DNA of 64,000 nucleotides from Xiphias gladius. Lineage: Eukaryota > Chordata > Actinopteri > Istiophoriformes > Xiphiidae. Below, piece by piece: positions 45,486 through 57,360 of this stretch; within the stretch, counting starts at the first letter, position 1; each line of letters begins with the position of its first letter. The position numbers were made by a program, and so were the translations under genes. Location: contig NC_053414.1 in the NCBI RefSeq assembly GCF_016859285.1, positions 12,401,517 to 12,465,516 of the forward strand, given 5' to 3'. Below the pieces are notes generated by a model. It made no database searches. It saw only the letters and a list, made by a program, of their open reading frames with translations, and was not told the DNA's origin.

Positions 45486-45826
45486 CTTTAAGGCCCAGTA
45501 CTCAAATGGTGTAAAATGCCTATTTTCGACTCAACAGTCGCTGTCGCTGACCATTCAGCTGAGTAAACATGTTCAATGTTTTGTATGCTGACAGTGTTCA
45601 CTCAACGAATGCAGACAATTGGTGCACTCTGACAGTTGGGGTGAAAAGAGCTTTACACACCAATGGGTCCAAACTCTCTCTTGAGTAGGATTTAAACAAT
45701 GTAGACAATTCGTAATATCCCATATGTGACATGCACATTTATTTTAAGTCATTAAGCAGACATTGTGTTATGTATTTACAAGTGTAAACTTATTATTTCC
45801 TGAATTGCCCTCTACAGACTGTCATC

Positions 45827-48800
45827 ATGGACAAGATTTTGGAGGGCCTTGTGAGCTCTGATCACTCTGTTCCAGTGAAGAGGGCCATTGTAAAGAAGGT
45901 AGTGGAAGCAGCAGAGAAAGAGGTGACAGAAGAGCAGTGCCAGGCGCTGTTTACTCTCACCACCCGCCTCATCTTGCTTGGAGAGGATGCCTTCCAGAAG
46001 CAGATAGGCTTCCAGGTTTTGGAAGCCTATGCACGCTACCACCGCCCAGAGTTTGAGCGTTTCTTCAGTAAAGACTTTGTCCTCAGTCTTCTCCAGCAGG
46101 GCTATGGCCAGCTGGACCACAAAGACCCAGCCATAATAGACTACATTCACTGCTGCCTGCGGCTGCTCATCAGCTGCCCCTCAGTGCTGGAGATCTTCAG
46201 CATGATCCAGGTGGAGGTATTAAGGATGGTGTGTGAACGTCCGGAGCCTGCTGTTTGCGCCCGCCTGAGCACTTTGCTGTCTGACTTTGTGCAGTGCATC
46301 CCGAGGGACAAGTCAAGCCTTTTGTTCTGCCAGCAGCTGGTCAGGACCATCAGTTATTTCCACTGCTTTTCCAGCCAAGAGCGGGAGCTGAGAGAGTATG
46401 TAGGTCAGGTGACTAAGGTTAGCACACTGCTGCAGAACATCTGGAAGGCTGACCCCGCCACACTGCTTCCCTCACTGCAGGAAGTCTTTGCCATTATCTC
46501 TTCCACAGGTGAGACACCTTCCTTCCTTCCCTCCAAAATGACTATAATACATGGGAATTTAGTTTAGTGGAATAAAATTTTATTTTATTTCATTCTAAAG
46601 CAAAATGTGCCCCTATTTTATTTTTTTTTATAGAGTGTGTTCTGGGAGACCTGGGATGTCCTGAAGACATTTAATAGTGCTAAACATTGAATAGGAACAA
46701 ACTTGGATTTTATTCATAGATTCATAGATGTGTGTGTACTAGTAATGGAAACTGATATTTGCACTTGGCAGCATTGACCCATGACTTATAACCCTCCCTC
46801 TATAAATCTTGGCATTAGTACCAGGGTTGTTAGCGCATGATTGAGCACCTGGGAACAGTTACCTTCTTTCATTTTGGTTTTTCAGGGCCCTGCCAACAGC
46901 TGACGTTGATCCACTGGCCTAGTTCCCATTTGTATACGCTGGATGTATATCCAACAATATTCAGTATTATTGGCACACTGATTATTTTCATTTAAGGGGT
47001 CAGTGGTCTCATTTTACACACTAGGAATTGCTTGGTGCAATTACTTTCAAATCCACTGATACAAGGAGTGCATTTTCTTCAAGGGCAAATATTGAAAATT
47101 GTTTGCTGTGTAGATGTAGTCAAGCTCAGAATATGTCAGCTGGAGTCAAAGCAGCAGTTCTTTTGTTGATGCTAAACTTTAGGGATGTCCTGAGCCTACT
47201 GTACCGTGTTCTGAGTGACTGAACTGTGGAACAGCACAAAATAAACACGCAGCAGGCTGCATTTTCAATTAAATAGTGACACTGACAGCAGGCTTCAGTG
47301 AGCGATGCAAACTGAGCCTTAGCGGTGTAAAAGGTCACTCTGTCTCTATCTCAATAACATTTTTCAGGTGAACTGCACAGTGCTGCAGTTGAACTTCAGT
47401 ATTTTGTTTATGGTAGGCAAGATGCAGTCAGAATCCTCAATCCTCTCAATCTTCTCTCACTCAATATTGGCAGATACTCAACACTCTTTATTAAAGAACT
47501 TGGATCCGTATTGGGGGCTAAATACTTGATTAAGACATCCCAAGTGGAACAATTTTCAAATGCCGTGACAGGGGACTGACAAAGCAGCAGGAAAAACTTA
47601 ACGTAACTAACTATAACGTAACCAGTCCTGCAGTGAATACAGACTTCGTGAAGTTCGGAATGTGTTAAATCAACAGTGTTGATAGTCCAATTGTTTAAGG
47701 CCTTAGTTTGTGGTGGTGTTGCACCGCATTCTATCAGGGTGTAGGTCTCAAATTTTTATTGTTGTCATTGTACAACTTGACTGGAAATGCACGTTTGTAA
47801 ACCGCTCATTGTCCACAAGAACAAAATGAAAAGGTGCAGTTGTGTAATTATGTATCCACTTTTATTGTGATTTACATCCTGCAGACCCCTCCTTTGACCC
47901 ATCCATTGCCCTGGCCAGCCTGGTCCAGCACATCCCCGTCCAGATGATCACAGTGCTTATCAAGAGCCTCACCACAGACCAGAATGTTAAAGACGCAAGC
48001 ATGACTAAAGCACTCTGCAGGTTACCTCACTTATTGATGCTTTTGACATGAGGGGCTGTGCCAGAGTCTTTTTTTTAAAATTCTTTGTAATGTAGACAAA
48101 TTATGATTCTCATGCCCAAATCTGTATGTACTCCTCATTTTTCCTACATCTTTAAAATATGTAAGATGGAGGTACGGAGTGTTTTTTTCAGGCTGCATGT
48201 CTAAATTCTTTTCAGATTGTCCCTACATGTATAGCAGTCTGTAGATCTTTTTAATATTAACCTTTTTGCATATTATTCAAACTCAACATGCCCTTCTTCT
48301 GTCTGTCCAGGATGATTGACTGGCTTTCTTGGCCTCTGGCCCAACATGTTGATACCTGGGTCATTGCTCTACTGAAAGGACTTGCTGCGGTTCAGAAGTT
48401 CACTATCCTTATTGATGTAACTCTGCTCAAGATTGAACTGGTTTGTAGTGAGAACTACTTATTTCAATTTATTATTGATCTCAGGAATGAGAAATTGTAT
48501 TCATCTTTTAAGTCTACACAGATGTTGAACTACAGTAATAACTAAATTAGATTGTGGCAATTCTTCTTAAAGATAATTCACCTTAGATTGGTAAAAAGAC
48601 TTACTTTAATTATCAAAGCATTTTCTTGGTTTAAATAAATGTGTTTATGGCATAAAGATTTATTTTTAACTCACAGGTATTCAGTCGTCTGTGGTACCCC
48701 ATAGTGCGGCAGGGGGCGCTAGCTGTGCTCTCTCATATGCTGCTGAGTTTCCAGCACTCTCCTGAGGCCTTCCATTTGGTAAGGGATCTCCTGTCTCCTC

Positions 48801-51800
48801 CAAGACCATTTCCCTCTCATATGGCCACTTTATTGGTTTTCTCATTTTCTTCTCCTATGGCTTAAATTACTTCAAAGCTGCATAGACTTCTTCTCCCAGA
48901 ACCCCAGGCTGGGCACCGCTCTCCCACTAATGATGTGTGAAGCACTTAAATGCCGAGCAATGGCCCTTGAGTTGGCCAAATTCATTAGTATCTACAAACA
49001 AGAATAGTCCCAGAAATATTCAGCAAATGAGACTGAACCCTATGTGGGGTTCATTATGTGCAACTATCCTCTGGCTGACCACGTTGCAGATTTGTATGAT
49101 TAATGTTAGCAGTAGCTTCCACTGGTTTCAGCATCACAGTGTCCTTATCATTTTTCTCTACTCTTCATCCCTCACTGTATCAGGTTGTTCCACATGTGGT
49201 ACATCTTGTCCAATCCTTAAGGGAAGATGGTCTCTCCACCAGCAAAGCGTTCTTGCTGCAGTTCACTGAGCTCATACACTGCATGATGTACCAGTACTCC
49301 GGTTTCCCTGACCTCTATGACCACATACTAGAGGCCATCAAGGTATAAGAGTCCAGGACACCTCACGCTAGAAATGTTCTTACATATAGATGTAAAATGT
49401 ATGTTTAAAAAAATCTTGATTTGTGTAATGCACAAGGTCTGTCAAAAAGGACATTTTTAACATTAATAAATAATCAAATCCTATCAAGGCTTGTTGTTAA
49501 TCTTGCCTGTGAACTAACTGCCAGGGTGCCAAGTTTGTTCTGCATCAGATAAATTATTCGAATATGTGCTTTCAGGATCTCCCAAAACCTGGAGAGGCAA
49601 AGATAAAATTGGTGTTGAATCAAAGTGCCTGGACATCTCAGTCCAACTCATTTGTGTCTGGTCTACTGAAGCAAACTGGGAAGTCTGAGACAGGCAAGAC
49701 AGGCCTGGTCAACCTGGGGAACAGCTGTTACATGAACAGCATCATCCAGACCCTCTTCATGGCCACAGAGTGAGTCATTTAACACACACATACACTTATT
49801 CTTGTTGCATCTCTGTTTTTTGAGAAACATAAGGAATAAATATGAACTTTTTTTTCTTAGTTTCAGGAGACATGTTTTATCATTACATCTAAATGGTTCC
49901 AACACACTAATGAAAAAGCTTCAGCTGCTCTTTGCTTTCCTTGCGCACACTCAGGTTAGTGTTGGCCTGTGTAATGGATAACACAAAATATTGTTACTTG
50001 TGGACTCCAAAAGTGGATGACAATGAGGTTCTGTGTGTGTAAATACTGTGTTGTGCGTGTGTGTTTGTCTGTGTCCTACAGAGGGCAGCATATGCTCCCA
50101 GAAACTTCCTGGAAGCATCTCGGCCTCCCTGGTTCAATATGGGCTCTCAACAGGACTGTTCTGAGTACCTCAGGTTTCTTCTGGACAGGTACTGTAACAC
50201 TCCCAGCAGACAGGATGAATCAATCATTGTAAGCTTGTGTCAACTTTGTGTGTCAGTTTAAATAAAAAGGAAATCATTTTCCTGTATTGTTCTCTGATGC
50301 CAAATTAATGAAAATGATACAACGTCGATGCATCATTTGTGCGTCACTGAATGCAGAATGTAAAAGGTGTTAATATAAAAGCCACTGCTATTGAGAACAC
50401 AAGGCATATAAAGCATTTTGAGTGCTGACTGTGCATTACTCGAGCTTCCTGATGTAAAGTGTCTTTTCTTGAGAGCTAAATGACATGACTCAGGGCTTGT
50501 TGTTAAGAAAGACTAGTTGTGGTACACTATCACGGCACACAGTAGTATTCTCTCTGGGTGTTGATTGTCCCTGTATCCTGATCTCAAGGTTACATGAGGA
50601 GGAGAGAACAATTCAGGTCCTGGAATCTGCTAAGCCAAAGGTTGCCTCCCCCGTTGACACAAGCAGTAAAGACCCAACAGGTCAGACTTCTCCAGAGGAG
50701 GATGAAGAGTCATCTTTGGCTCCCGCAGAAACCAAACCTGGGAATGATGGGAAGACCTTGATAGAAAGGATGTTTGGTGGGAAGCTGATCACAGGTATTC
50801 GCTGTATGCAGTGCAACTGCATCTCTGAGAAAGAGGAGCCTTTTACAGACCTCTCTTTGGCCTTCTGTCCTTCTACCACTTCTCAGAATGGCCCTCAGCC
50901 TGAGGGCCCCTCGGAGGAGCCCAAGATTCTTTGTCAGGGATCTGTGAATGGTGGCAGTGAAATTCCTGAGCCAGGCTCAGCCAAAGCCCCGGCTAGCAAT
51001 GTCCATTTTGTGCCAGTGACAAATGAGCCTCCTCTCTCTGTGCCTGACCTGGTGAACTATTTTCTGGCTCCAGAGATCCTAGATGAGGACAATGCCTATT
51101 TTTGTGAGAAGTGTAGCTCCCTGCAGCGGGCCGAGAAGACCATGAAAGTGGTGTCAGCACCTGAGTACTTGATCCTCACCCTGCTGCGATTCTCATATGA
51201 TGCCAAATGCCATGTCCGGAGGAAGATTCTGGAAAATGTCACCATCCCACCACTCATGAGACTTCCAGTACATGCCCCTTCAACACCTGTACAGTGTTCC
51301 TCCTGTACCTCCTCTCCTCTGCAAGTGGATTCTCCTGAGAGCAGTGAGAATCTGGCTAAGAAACTCAAACCATCTCAGAAAGATGAGGAGGAAGAGGAGA
51401 AGGAGAGGATAGATGGAAGAGAGCAGATAAATAGAGGAGGAGAAATGCCAGTCCTGTCAGTGCCCTATGTCCTCAGCTCAGTGGTGATGCATTCTGGTAT
51501 ATCATCGGAGAGTGGCCACTACTACTCTTACGGTCGTAACATCAATGGAGCAGATGGAACACAGCATCCAGCCAATCACTTTGCCCTCAAGGAGGATTTG
51601 GGGAATGGCCAGGCTGAGTGTAGCCTCTCCACTTGCTCAGCTCTCCCGGTTCCACCCAAGCAAGGAGACACTCTCCCTAATAGTGTCCAGGAGGCAAGGG
51701 ATTGGCTGCTGTTCAATGACAGCAGAGTGACATTCACATCCTTCCAATCAGTGCAAAACATTACTAATCGCTTCCCCAAGGACACAGCTTATGTGCTCAT

Positions 51801-52790
51801 GTACAGAAAACAGGAGCTACTGGGGCAGAACATAAATGGGGGACTGATGGCAAATGGAATGAGATTGAGTGCTGAGCCTCCCCTGCAGAAAGAACTGCTG
51901 GATGCTATTATCAAGGACAACAAGCTGTATTTACAGGTAAGTGAAGGTGGAAAAAAAGAAAACATACTTCTCCCACATATAAGCATTACGGTACACATTG
52001 AAACAATCAGTGCCTATAAATCCTACCAATGAATGCAAACCAAGTGTGAGGTGATTCACATAAGAGCAGTTTTTTAATCTGCTGCTAAGAGTTTTAATTG
52101 GTTATTCTGGCTGTAACACTGGGCTTATTTTCCATGTTTTATATGCATTTGACGTATAACATCACTACTACTAACTAGGCTGTTATGAAAGTCGAGGACG
52201 ATACAAGATTCTCTCAGGTGTAAAATAAATGGCTGAGAAAAAAAACACACCGTACTTTTGCAGATAACTAAGAGCCTGCGGGGTATAGGATTTTTTTATT
52301 TTTTTTTATTTTGTGACTGCACTTGAAGCCAAATCTGCGCTGTCCTGTTATAAGACGCGAGGTGTAATTTCACGAGCCACTGAACTGTGCTGTGTTACGT
52401 TGACATTCCACTGTGCTCGTATAAGTGACCAAAGTAAATCACCTCTAGAGGGTGCTGTAAGAATGTTAAGTGACAACCCAGATCCCCTGTCAGTTACCAC
52501 TACACCAATGCTAAATTAACTCTTTGGCATGACATTGTTTAGGTGTCGTCTGTGTTTTACACCTGTTTAACAGTTACAGAAAAACCGATGTGTTAAAATT
52601 TCTCTTCCTTTCATAATGTCAATAGGAACAGGAGCTCAATGCTCGGACCCAGGCTCTCCAGGCCCCTTCATCTTCCTGCTCATTCAGGCCCAACGGTTCA
52701 GATGACAATAACCCACCAGGGAGCTGCGGCCCATCTGGTGGAGGAGGAGGGGGAGGGGGCTTCAATACCATTAGCAGACTGGTATTCTAA
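45827..52790 (+). CDS. usp38: usp38: ubiquitin-specific peptidase 38, 10 coding exons
   Basis: A cysteine protease that removes ubiquitin from target proteins; mammalian USP38 acts in innate immune and DNA-damage signalling. Exons: 45827-46508, 47885-48020, 48311-48440, 48677-48778, 49184-49342, 49576-49769, 49861-49954, 50082-50188, 50589-51936, 52626-52790. The model is 3117 nt, giving 1038 residues (human about 1042). Residues 1 to about 400 are helical-repeat-like. The Cys box NLGNSCYMNS has the catalytic Cys at 454, the same number as in human. The His box SGHYYSYGRN has His845, followed by WLLFNDSRVTFTSF. Two CxxC pairs (CMQC, CEKC) fit the zinc-binding fingers. Between them lie low-complexity, acidic inserts (DEEEEEKE). 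The protein ends with an eight-Gly run and NTISRLVF. The ATG follows a probable splice acceptor by nine bases, so an upstream leader exon is likely. Confidence 0.96.
46509..47884 (+). other. usp38 intron after first coding exon
   Basis: A 1376-bp intron with a GTGAGA donor and a TTACATCCTGCAG acceptor. No gene or clear repeat was seen. Confidence 0.8.
48779..49183 (+). other. usp38 intron between coding exons 4 and 5
   Basis: A 405-bp intron, GTAAGG donor to CACTGTATCAG acceptor. An open frame crosses it but matches nothing known. Confidence 0.8.
50189..50588 (+). other. usp38 intron between coding exons 8 and 9
   Basis: A 400-bp intron ending in an unusual but usable CTGATCTCAAG acceptor. 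The frame continuing into exon 9 (LHEEER) matches the family. Confidence 0.75.
51937..52625 (+). other. usp38 last intron
   Basis: A 689-bp intron before the short last coding exon, GTAAGT donor to TCATAATGTCAATAG acceptor. T-rich run near 52290-52310. Nothing else was recognised. Confidence 0.8.
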
Positions 52791-53570
52791 AAGATAGAAA
52801 TGCTGCAGGAAACCCATAAGAACTGGCGCTAAGGGAGTCCTTGGCGGCTTTATACCAGAGCCTGAACTTTCATACCATAGATGTGCATATAACCTCATAA
52901 AAAGAGCACTGAAATGATTTAAGGATACACACGCACACACAGAGTATCAGTGCTGGTTCTGATCGTAGATTTGATTTTGACTAGAATAGTTTTTATACCA
53001 CTGTTTCAGTCATCATTTAATATTTTTATTTTATTTATTCAGGTTATTTTTTTGTGATCTCAGTATTGTAATCTTCCATTAATCCTCCAAATTTTAAACC
53101 TTGAGGTGGAAAACACTCATTGGTGCAAGTGTATTCTCTCCCCTAAATGAAGAAATATGGCGAAATATAATTTGACATTATTGAAGTAACTTCAGTTACC
53201 ATTAGTCTCCTGATAAGCTTTTACATTTTACATTGATAAAAATGTATAATTGGTTCAGTCTAGAACATGCTCATATTAGCTGGCTTGTCTTGAGTGTTTA
53301 TAATATTACCTCACACCCTAACACACACATAAACATATGCAAAGACATGCATGTGGAGCGCACAATACGAATGAAAGCATTCAACTGTAAGAAACTTTTT
53401 TTGATTTGTCACACAGCTCACAAACTTTGTTTACTTTTCTGATTTGCATGCAGCTTTTCTTCGTGAGCTGTGGAGTTTAATTTTCAAGATATTTGAATCT
53501 TTTTGATGTGTGTTTTGGTGTTTTATAGGTTTCATATCCCATGCAATAAATGTACATATGACTTAAAATA
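52791..53570 (+). other. usp38: usp38 3' UTR with poly(A) signal
   Basis: AT-rich non-coding sequence follows the TAA stop. A canonical AATAAA is at 53545-53550, preceded by T-rich sequence. Another AATAAA at about 53709 could serve a longer form. Confidence 0.6.
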
Positions 53571-54544
53571 TCATTTCTGAATAATCATGGAATACAAACT
53601 ATATATGGAAAGAGAAGACTGTATATGGGAAATTTCCAAGATAATGACATTTTCAGTAAGAGTATTTAAAGCTGTTCTCACACTGTTAGCTAATGTGATT
53701 TACAGAGAAATAAATTTCAAACTACTTGTTTAAACATATTTGAAACAGGTAACTGTTTGACAACATATTTTAATGTATTCCTATGATTTGATCATTCAGG
53801 GAGACTTTCGTGTTCATGCTGATTTTATGTGCCTTTTGATATTTAATGCAGACTTTTGAAGAGGAATTTGTCTGAATTTAGACCTCATCTGTACTGTGTT
53901 AATAGTCATAATGGCTTCACCTTTCCCCCCAGTAAAAAAAAATCAGTATTTGTTGTATTGTCTTACTGAACCAGGGAGGTTGTTGAGGGTAAAGTTATTT
54001 AAATTGGTATGTGGGCAAAGAGTTAGGCAGATGCTGGGGATTAAACTAAAAATGTAATATTAAATATATGACAGGACAAAGAGTAAAAATAAGAAATGAA
54101 AAGGATGGAAGAAAATAGATTAACACTCAATTTAGCCATGGAACAGATGGTTTCTGGAAACACCAAAGTTATGCTCAAGTGTACCTAAATGTCTGTGTCA
54201 CCTTACCTGTCACATTTCGATTTTTCAGCATTTCCACATCAGAAAATATATTGACCAATTGGAGTCATCTCTACTACTGCATCTTAACTACTGTACATGA
54301 TTTTGAATCCTTCTTGCAGTATATACAAACCTTGAAATCACTGGGAGCTAGATCTGAGCGTGGCAAGATAGGTTTGAAATGGCAAATAATACATTTTTTA
54401 ATTAGATTGTTAAATTCAGCACATTACTGAAATGGCAGACCTCAAGAATTCCACTCGAAAACATGAACATTTTAGTATGTAGGTGACACTGTTGATAAAA
54501 GAAATACAGAACATTACGTGGTTGCATAATTCATCAAAACAAGC

Positions 54545-54546
54545 AA

Positions 54547-54590
<44 letters not shown>

Positions 54591-54592
54591 AT
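54545..54592. repeat. (TG)n(TA)n microsatellite
   Basis: About nine GT units pass directly into about ten TA units, between usp38 and gab1. Confidence 0.95.
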
Positions 54593-55416
54593 CATTTGTT
54601 GCTGTGATTGCAAAATGTTTTTGCACATATGGAAGTGCAAATAGACAAAGCAGTGACTGAAAAGGGAACTGGGAAATCACATGCACGCACTCATTGTTCC
54701 CACAGGCTTAGGACAAATGACAGTTGTGATGTAGCAATAGCAATTTATTTGCCAATTTATAATAATTTGCAATTGATTCGGACAAAATCACTGTAGTAGC
54801 ACCAAAGCTTTCAAAGGGCATTTAGAAAAATCAATGACTCTCAATTATTAATCAAGCAAACCATTACATTTTTGTTGAAATGTTAACTCCTGGCTATGGT
54901 GTATTATATCTTCTCTTTAGATTTAATGTCTTATTAGCATTTTGTAATATTTACAGAAGTTTTCATCTAGTGTTGGTACAAATGAGATATGCACTGCTGC
55001 AACTCAGATATCCTCAGTTGACTACATGGATGCAGTAATGCCCACATAAACTAAAGATTTATGCACCTTTGAAGCACAGCAACAAGAAGAGACAACATTA
55101 GACAAAGACACGGCTTCACAAACACAAATTCAATTCATCAAGAACATGGCTCGGGCTATTTGATGTTTTAAAATTAAAGACCATGCAGCTAAATATATGG
55201 TATTGTAGAGAAGAATTCATTAACTGGAATTGGTGTATTGTGTCTTCAGCCTTTAATTGCTCCCTATTTCTTTAGCAATACAGAGGCTGTTGAAAGAAGT
55301 AATGTGCCTGTACAATGGCAAAGTCATTAATCATAGACTAACAGGGAACATCCTTTGGGGGAAGTGTTTACCATTACAATAGCATTCCAGTAAGATTCCT
55401 TAGATACCAACCTAAG

Positions 55417-55445
55417 TCCACTGGAAACATGTCTTTTCCAGTGGA
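55417..55445. repeat. Perfect 11-bp hairpin
   Basis: TCCACTGGAAA and TTTCCAGTGGA are exact reverse complements around a 7-base loop, with imperfect pairing continuing outward (CCTAAG against TTAGAC). Confidence 0.9.
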
Positions 55446-56569
55446 TTAGACCAGTTATAAATGGTCTGGAAATTGATGCCCACGAAATTGATCAGGTCTT
55501 GGGAGCGCCAGATCAATATAAAGCTTATAAGTAAAACCTCTTTCTAACCAGTGTGGTGTTGGACAATTAAACCAGTACTGGCAAATCTTTTTGCTAAATC
55601 TTAGAATACAGTTCAAATTAAAAAAAAAAAAAATAAATAAAAAATCATATGGTGTGTTTGTAGTTTCAACTTCATGTTGATAAGTTACATGACACTGTAT
55701 TTGTACTGTAAACATACTCTATGCACAGCTCTATTAATAAAAATATTTATATGATACAAGACCAGATAAATGTAAAAAACAAAACACGTATGAAGAGGGC
55801 AATGGGTACTCTGTCATTATGCTAACATTACACGGTATTTGGGGCGAGTTCTCTTTAGGGAATACATCACGCATTATGGATGGTGTAGTTTAGACGCGCA
55901 ATGATTTGTTGGGACCTTTCTGTTCACACTGAGGTGGGTCCTTCCTTTGTCTTTTCTTCAACTGTCTGAGGCCACTTTTTGTATTCACCTAGGGGTGCAT
56001 TGAGCTCTATTACAACATGGTTCATCTATCGACCCGCCCTTCACTGTTTTGTTGTTTTTTTTGGGGACGGAACACAAACGATTTTGAACTACATGTCCCA
56101 TAGTTGAAGCTCTACAGTATTCCCTGCACGCCGCCGCCTCTCCAGTTCGTCCTCCAAACTGGTGGCTTTAACAATTGAATTTGCACGAATATAACATCCG
56201 GCTATAAATTTCGAAACAAATGTCCCAGCGACGAACATTGCGCGTAGGGAAAACGTTGAGGGGATGTGTTGTGTCTCGCAAACACGGATGTCACTTTGAA
56301 GGTTACCGCAATCCAACAATGAAAATACACGTCTTCTCTAGGAGACATATCGTTTTTACCAATTTGCATAGCTAGCCATAACTCCGAAAGGCTGAACATA
56401 GGGACGTATATATTTGGGTCTAGTAAATTTTAATCAACAAAAACTGAAAAAGCAAATTACACGTAACTTGAAATGCCAGTTTCAGCCGTTGGTACGGCAG
56501 ATAGCCGCTGAAAGTGTCGTTTCTGACAAGCCAAGCATATTATTTTGAAAGCAGAACCCTCAAACTTCC

Positions 56570-57288
56570 GGCATTCCTGTCGTTAGGTCCGTCAACTTGA
56601 CGCCGCCATGTTCTAGAAGAGGGTGAGTTTAGGGAAAGACGAAGCCACCCTGTCAATCACAATTAAGAAACCATGGGAGTAAACTGGTAGGGAAGCTTGG
56701 TGGAACCACTGTGTTTACAGTGAAGCTTGTTTTAATTTGCGCAGAAACGACAACTATGCACCGGTACACTGTGGGACATTTACGTCTGATCTCGCCAACT
56801 GGGAATCGCTCCACTTTGACGGGAATCAGCATGAGGCGTTACATATAACAACAAAAACTTAGCGACTTTCAGTTGCCTGCGTCTATTTTTTTTTTTTTTT
56901 TGCCCACACATACACAAGCCACCGTTGATATTTGTACAAAAGGCGGTGCCGCGGAGGTTTATATTCACTCCAAGCTCAGGATATACTCGTTTATTTGACT
57001 ACAATTCCTGGAAAATCTGGTCGGTGCATTTCAGACAACTGCCTTGTCGGTGAGTCGACTTTCGAAGAAGGAGTGACGATATTTATCGCGCTCAGACACA
57101 CAGTAATGCTGCATTTTTAACTTTTTGTTTTTCGACTCCACCGTTTGAGCTTTATGTCAACGGTTTTTTTTTTTTGGTTTTTTTGGTTTTTTTTTTCTTC
57201 CCAGGTACAAGAAGACACTCCCAAAAACAAACGAAGCTAAACCGGAGTCAACGCTCAAACTCCAGGGAGAGCAAGGAAAGGAGCAGAT
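56570..57288 (+). promoter_or_regulatory. gab1: gab1 promoter and 5' leader with probable leader intron
   Basis: CpG-containing sequence (for example GACGCCGCCATG near 56600) precedes the gab1 start. A strong donor (TTGTCG then GTGAGT at 57050) pairs with a strong acceptor whose long T tract ends TTCTTCCCAG at 57204. This suggests a 155-nt intron in the 5' UTR. A second donor-like site (GAAGAGG then GTGAGT at 56623) could end an alternative leader exon. Transcription start not determined. Confidence 0.45.
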
Positions 57289-57360
57289 ATGAGTGGGGGA
57301 GATGTGGTGTGCTCAGGGTGGCTGAGAAAGTCTCCTCCTGAAAAAAAGTTGAGACGTTAC
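57289..57360 (+). CDS. gab1: gab1: GRB2-associated binder 1, first coding exon only (partial gene)
   Basis: GAB1 is a membrane-recruited docking protein that carries MET, EGFR and cytokine receptor signals to SHP2 and PI3K. This exon encodes 24 residues beginning [12 protein letters not shown] and ending KKLRRY before a GTAAGT donor. That is the start of the PH domain, and it matches human GAB1 except for conservative changes. It ends in phase 0. The remaining exons (rest of PH domain, proline-rich MET-binding and SHP2-binding parts) are not in the window. The name is supported by adjacency to usp38. GAB2 and GAB3 share the motif less closely, as I recall. Confidence 0.93.

Larger units (their letters stand above)
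41618..45826. promoter_or_regulatory. Divergent promoter region between smarca5 and usp38
   Basis: smarca5 (minus) and usp38 (plus) are transcribed away from each other from this 4.2-kb interval. CpG-containing sequence sits at both ends of its inner half: about 41640-41910 next to smarca5, and about 43440-44105 where a usp38 leader exon is proposed. The middle (42150-43430) is AT-rich and ends in a LINE-like 3' tail. The stretch 44110-45420 is AT-rich intron of the proposed usp38 leader and contains a fish 'ccatccatttatccatccattttctgc' repeat fragment near 44583. Transcription starts cannot be fixed from sequence. Confidence 0.5.
53571..56570. other. usp38-gab1 intergenic region
   Basis: About 3 kb of AT-rich sequence with a TG/TA microsatellite at 54545-54592, a perfect 11-bp hairpin at 55417-55445 and a poly-A run near 55619-55633. 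GC content rises after about 55840 toward the gab1 promoter. No gene was recognised; the minus-strand frame at 56089-56319 looks like chance. Confidence 0.6.

Noticed and set aside
56089..56319. 76-codon minus-strand frame upstream of gab1, a possible divergent gene
   Set aside because: No recognisable motif or splice structure; could at most be a promoter-divergent non-coding transcript.
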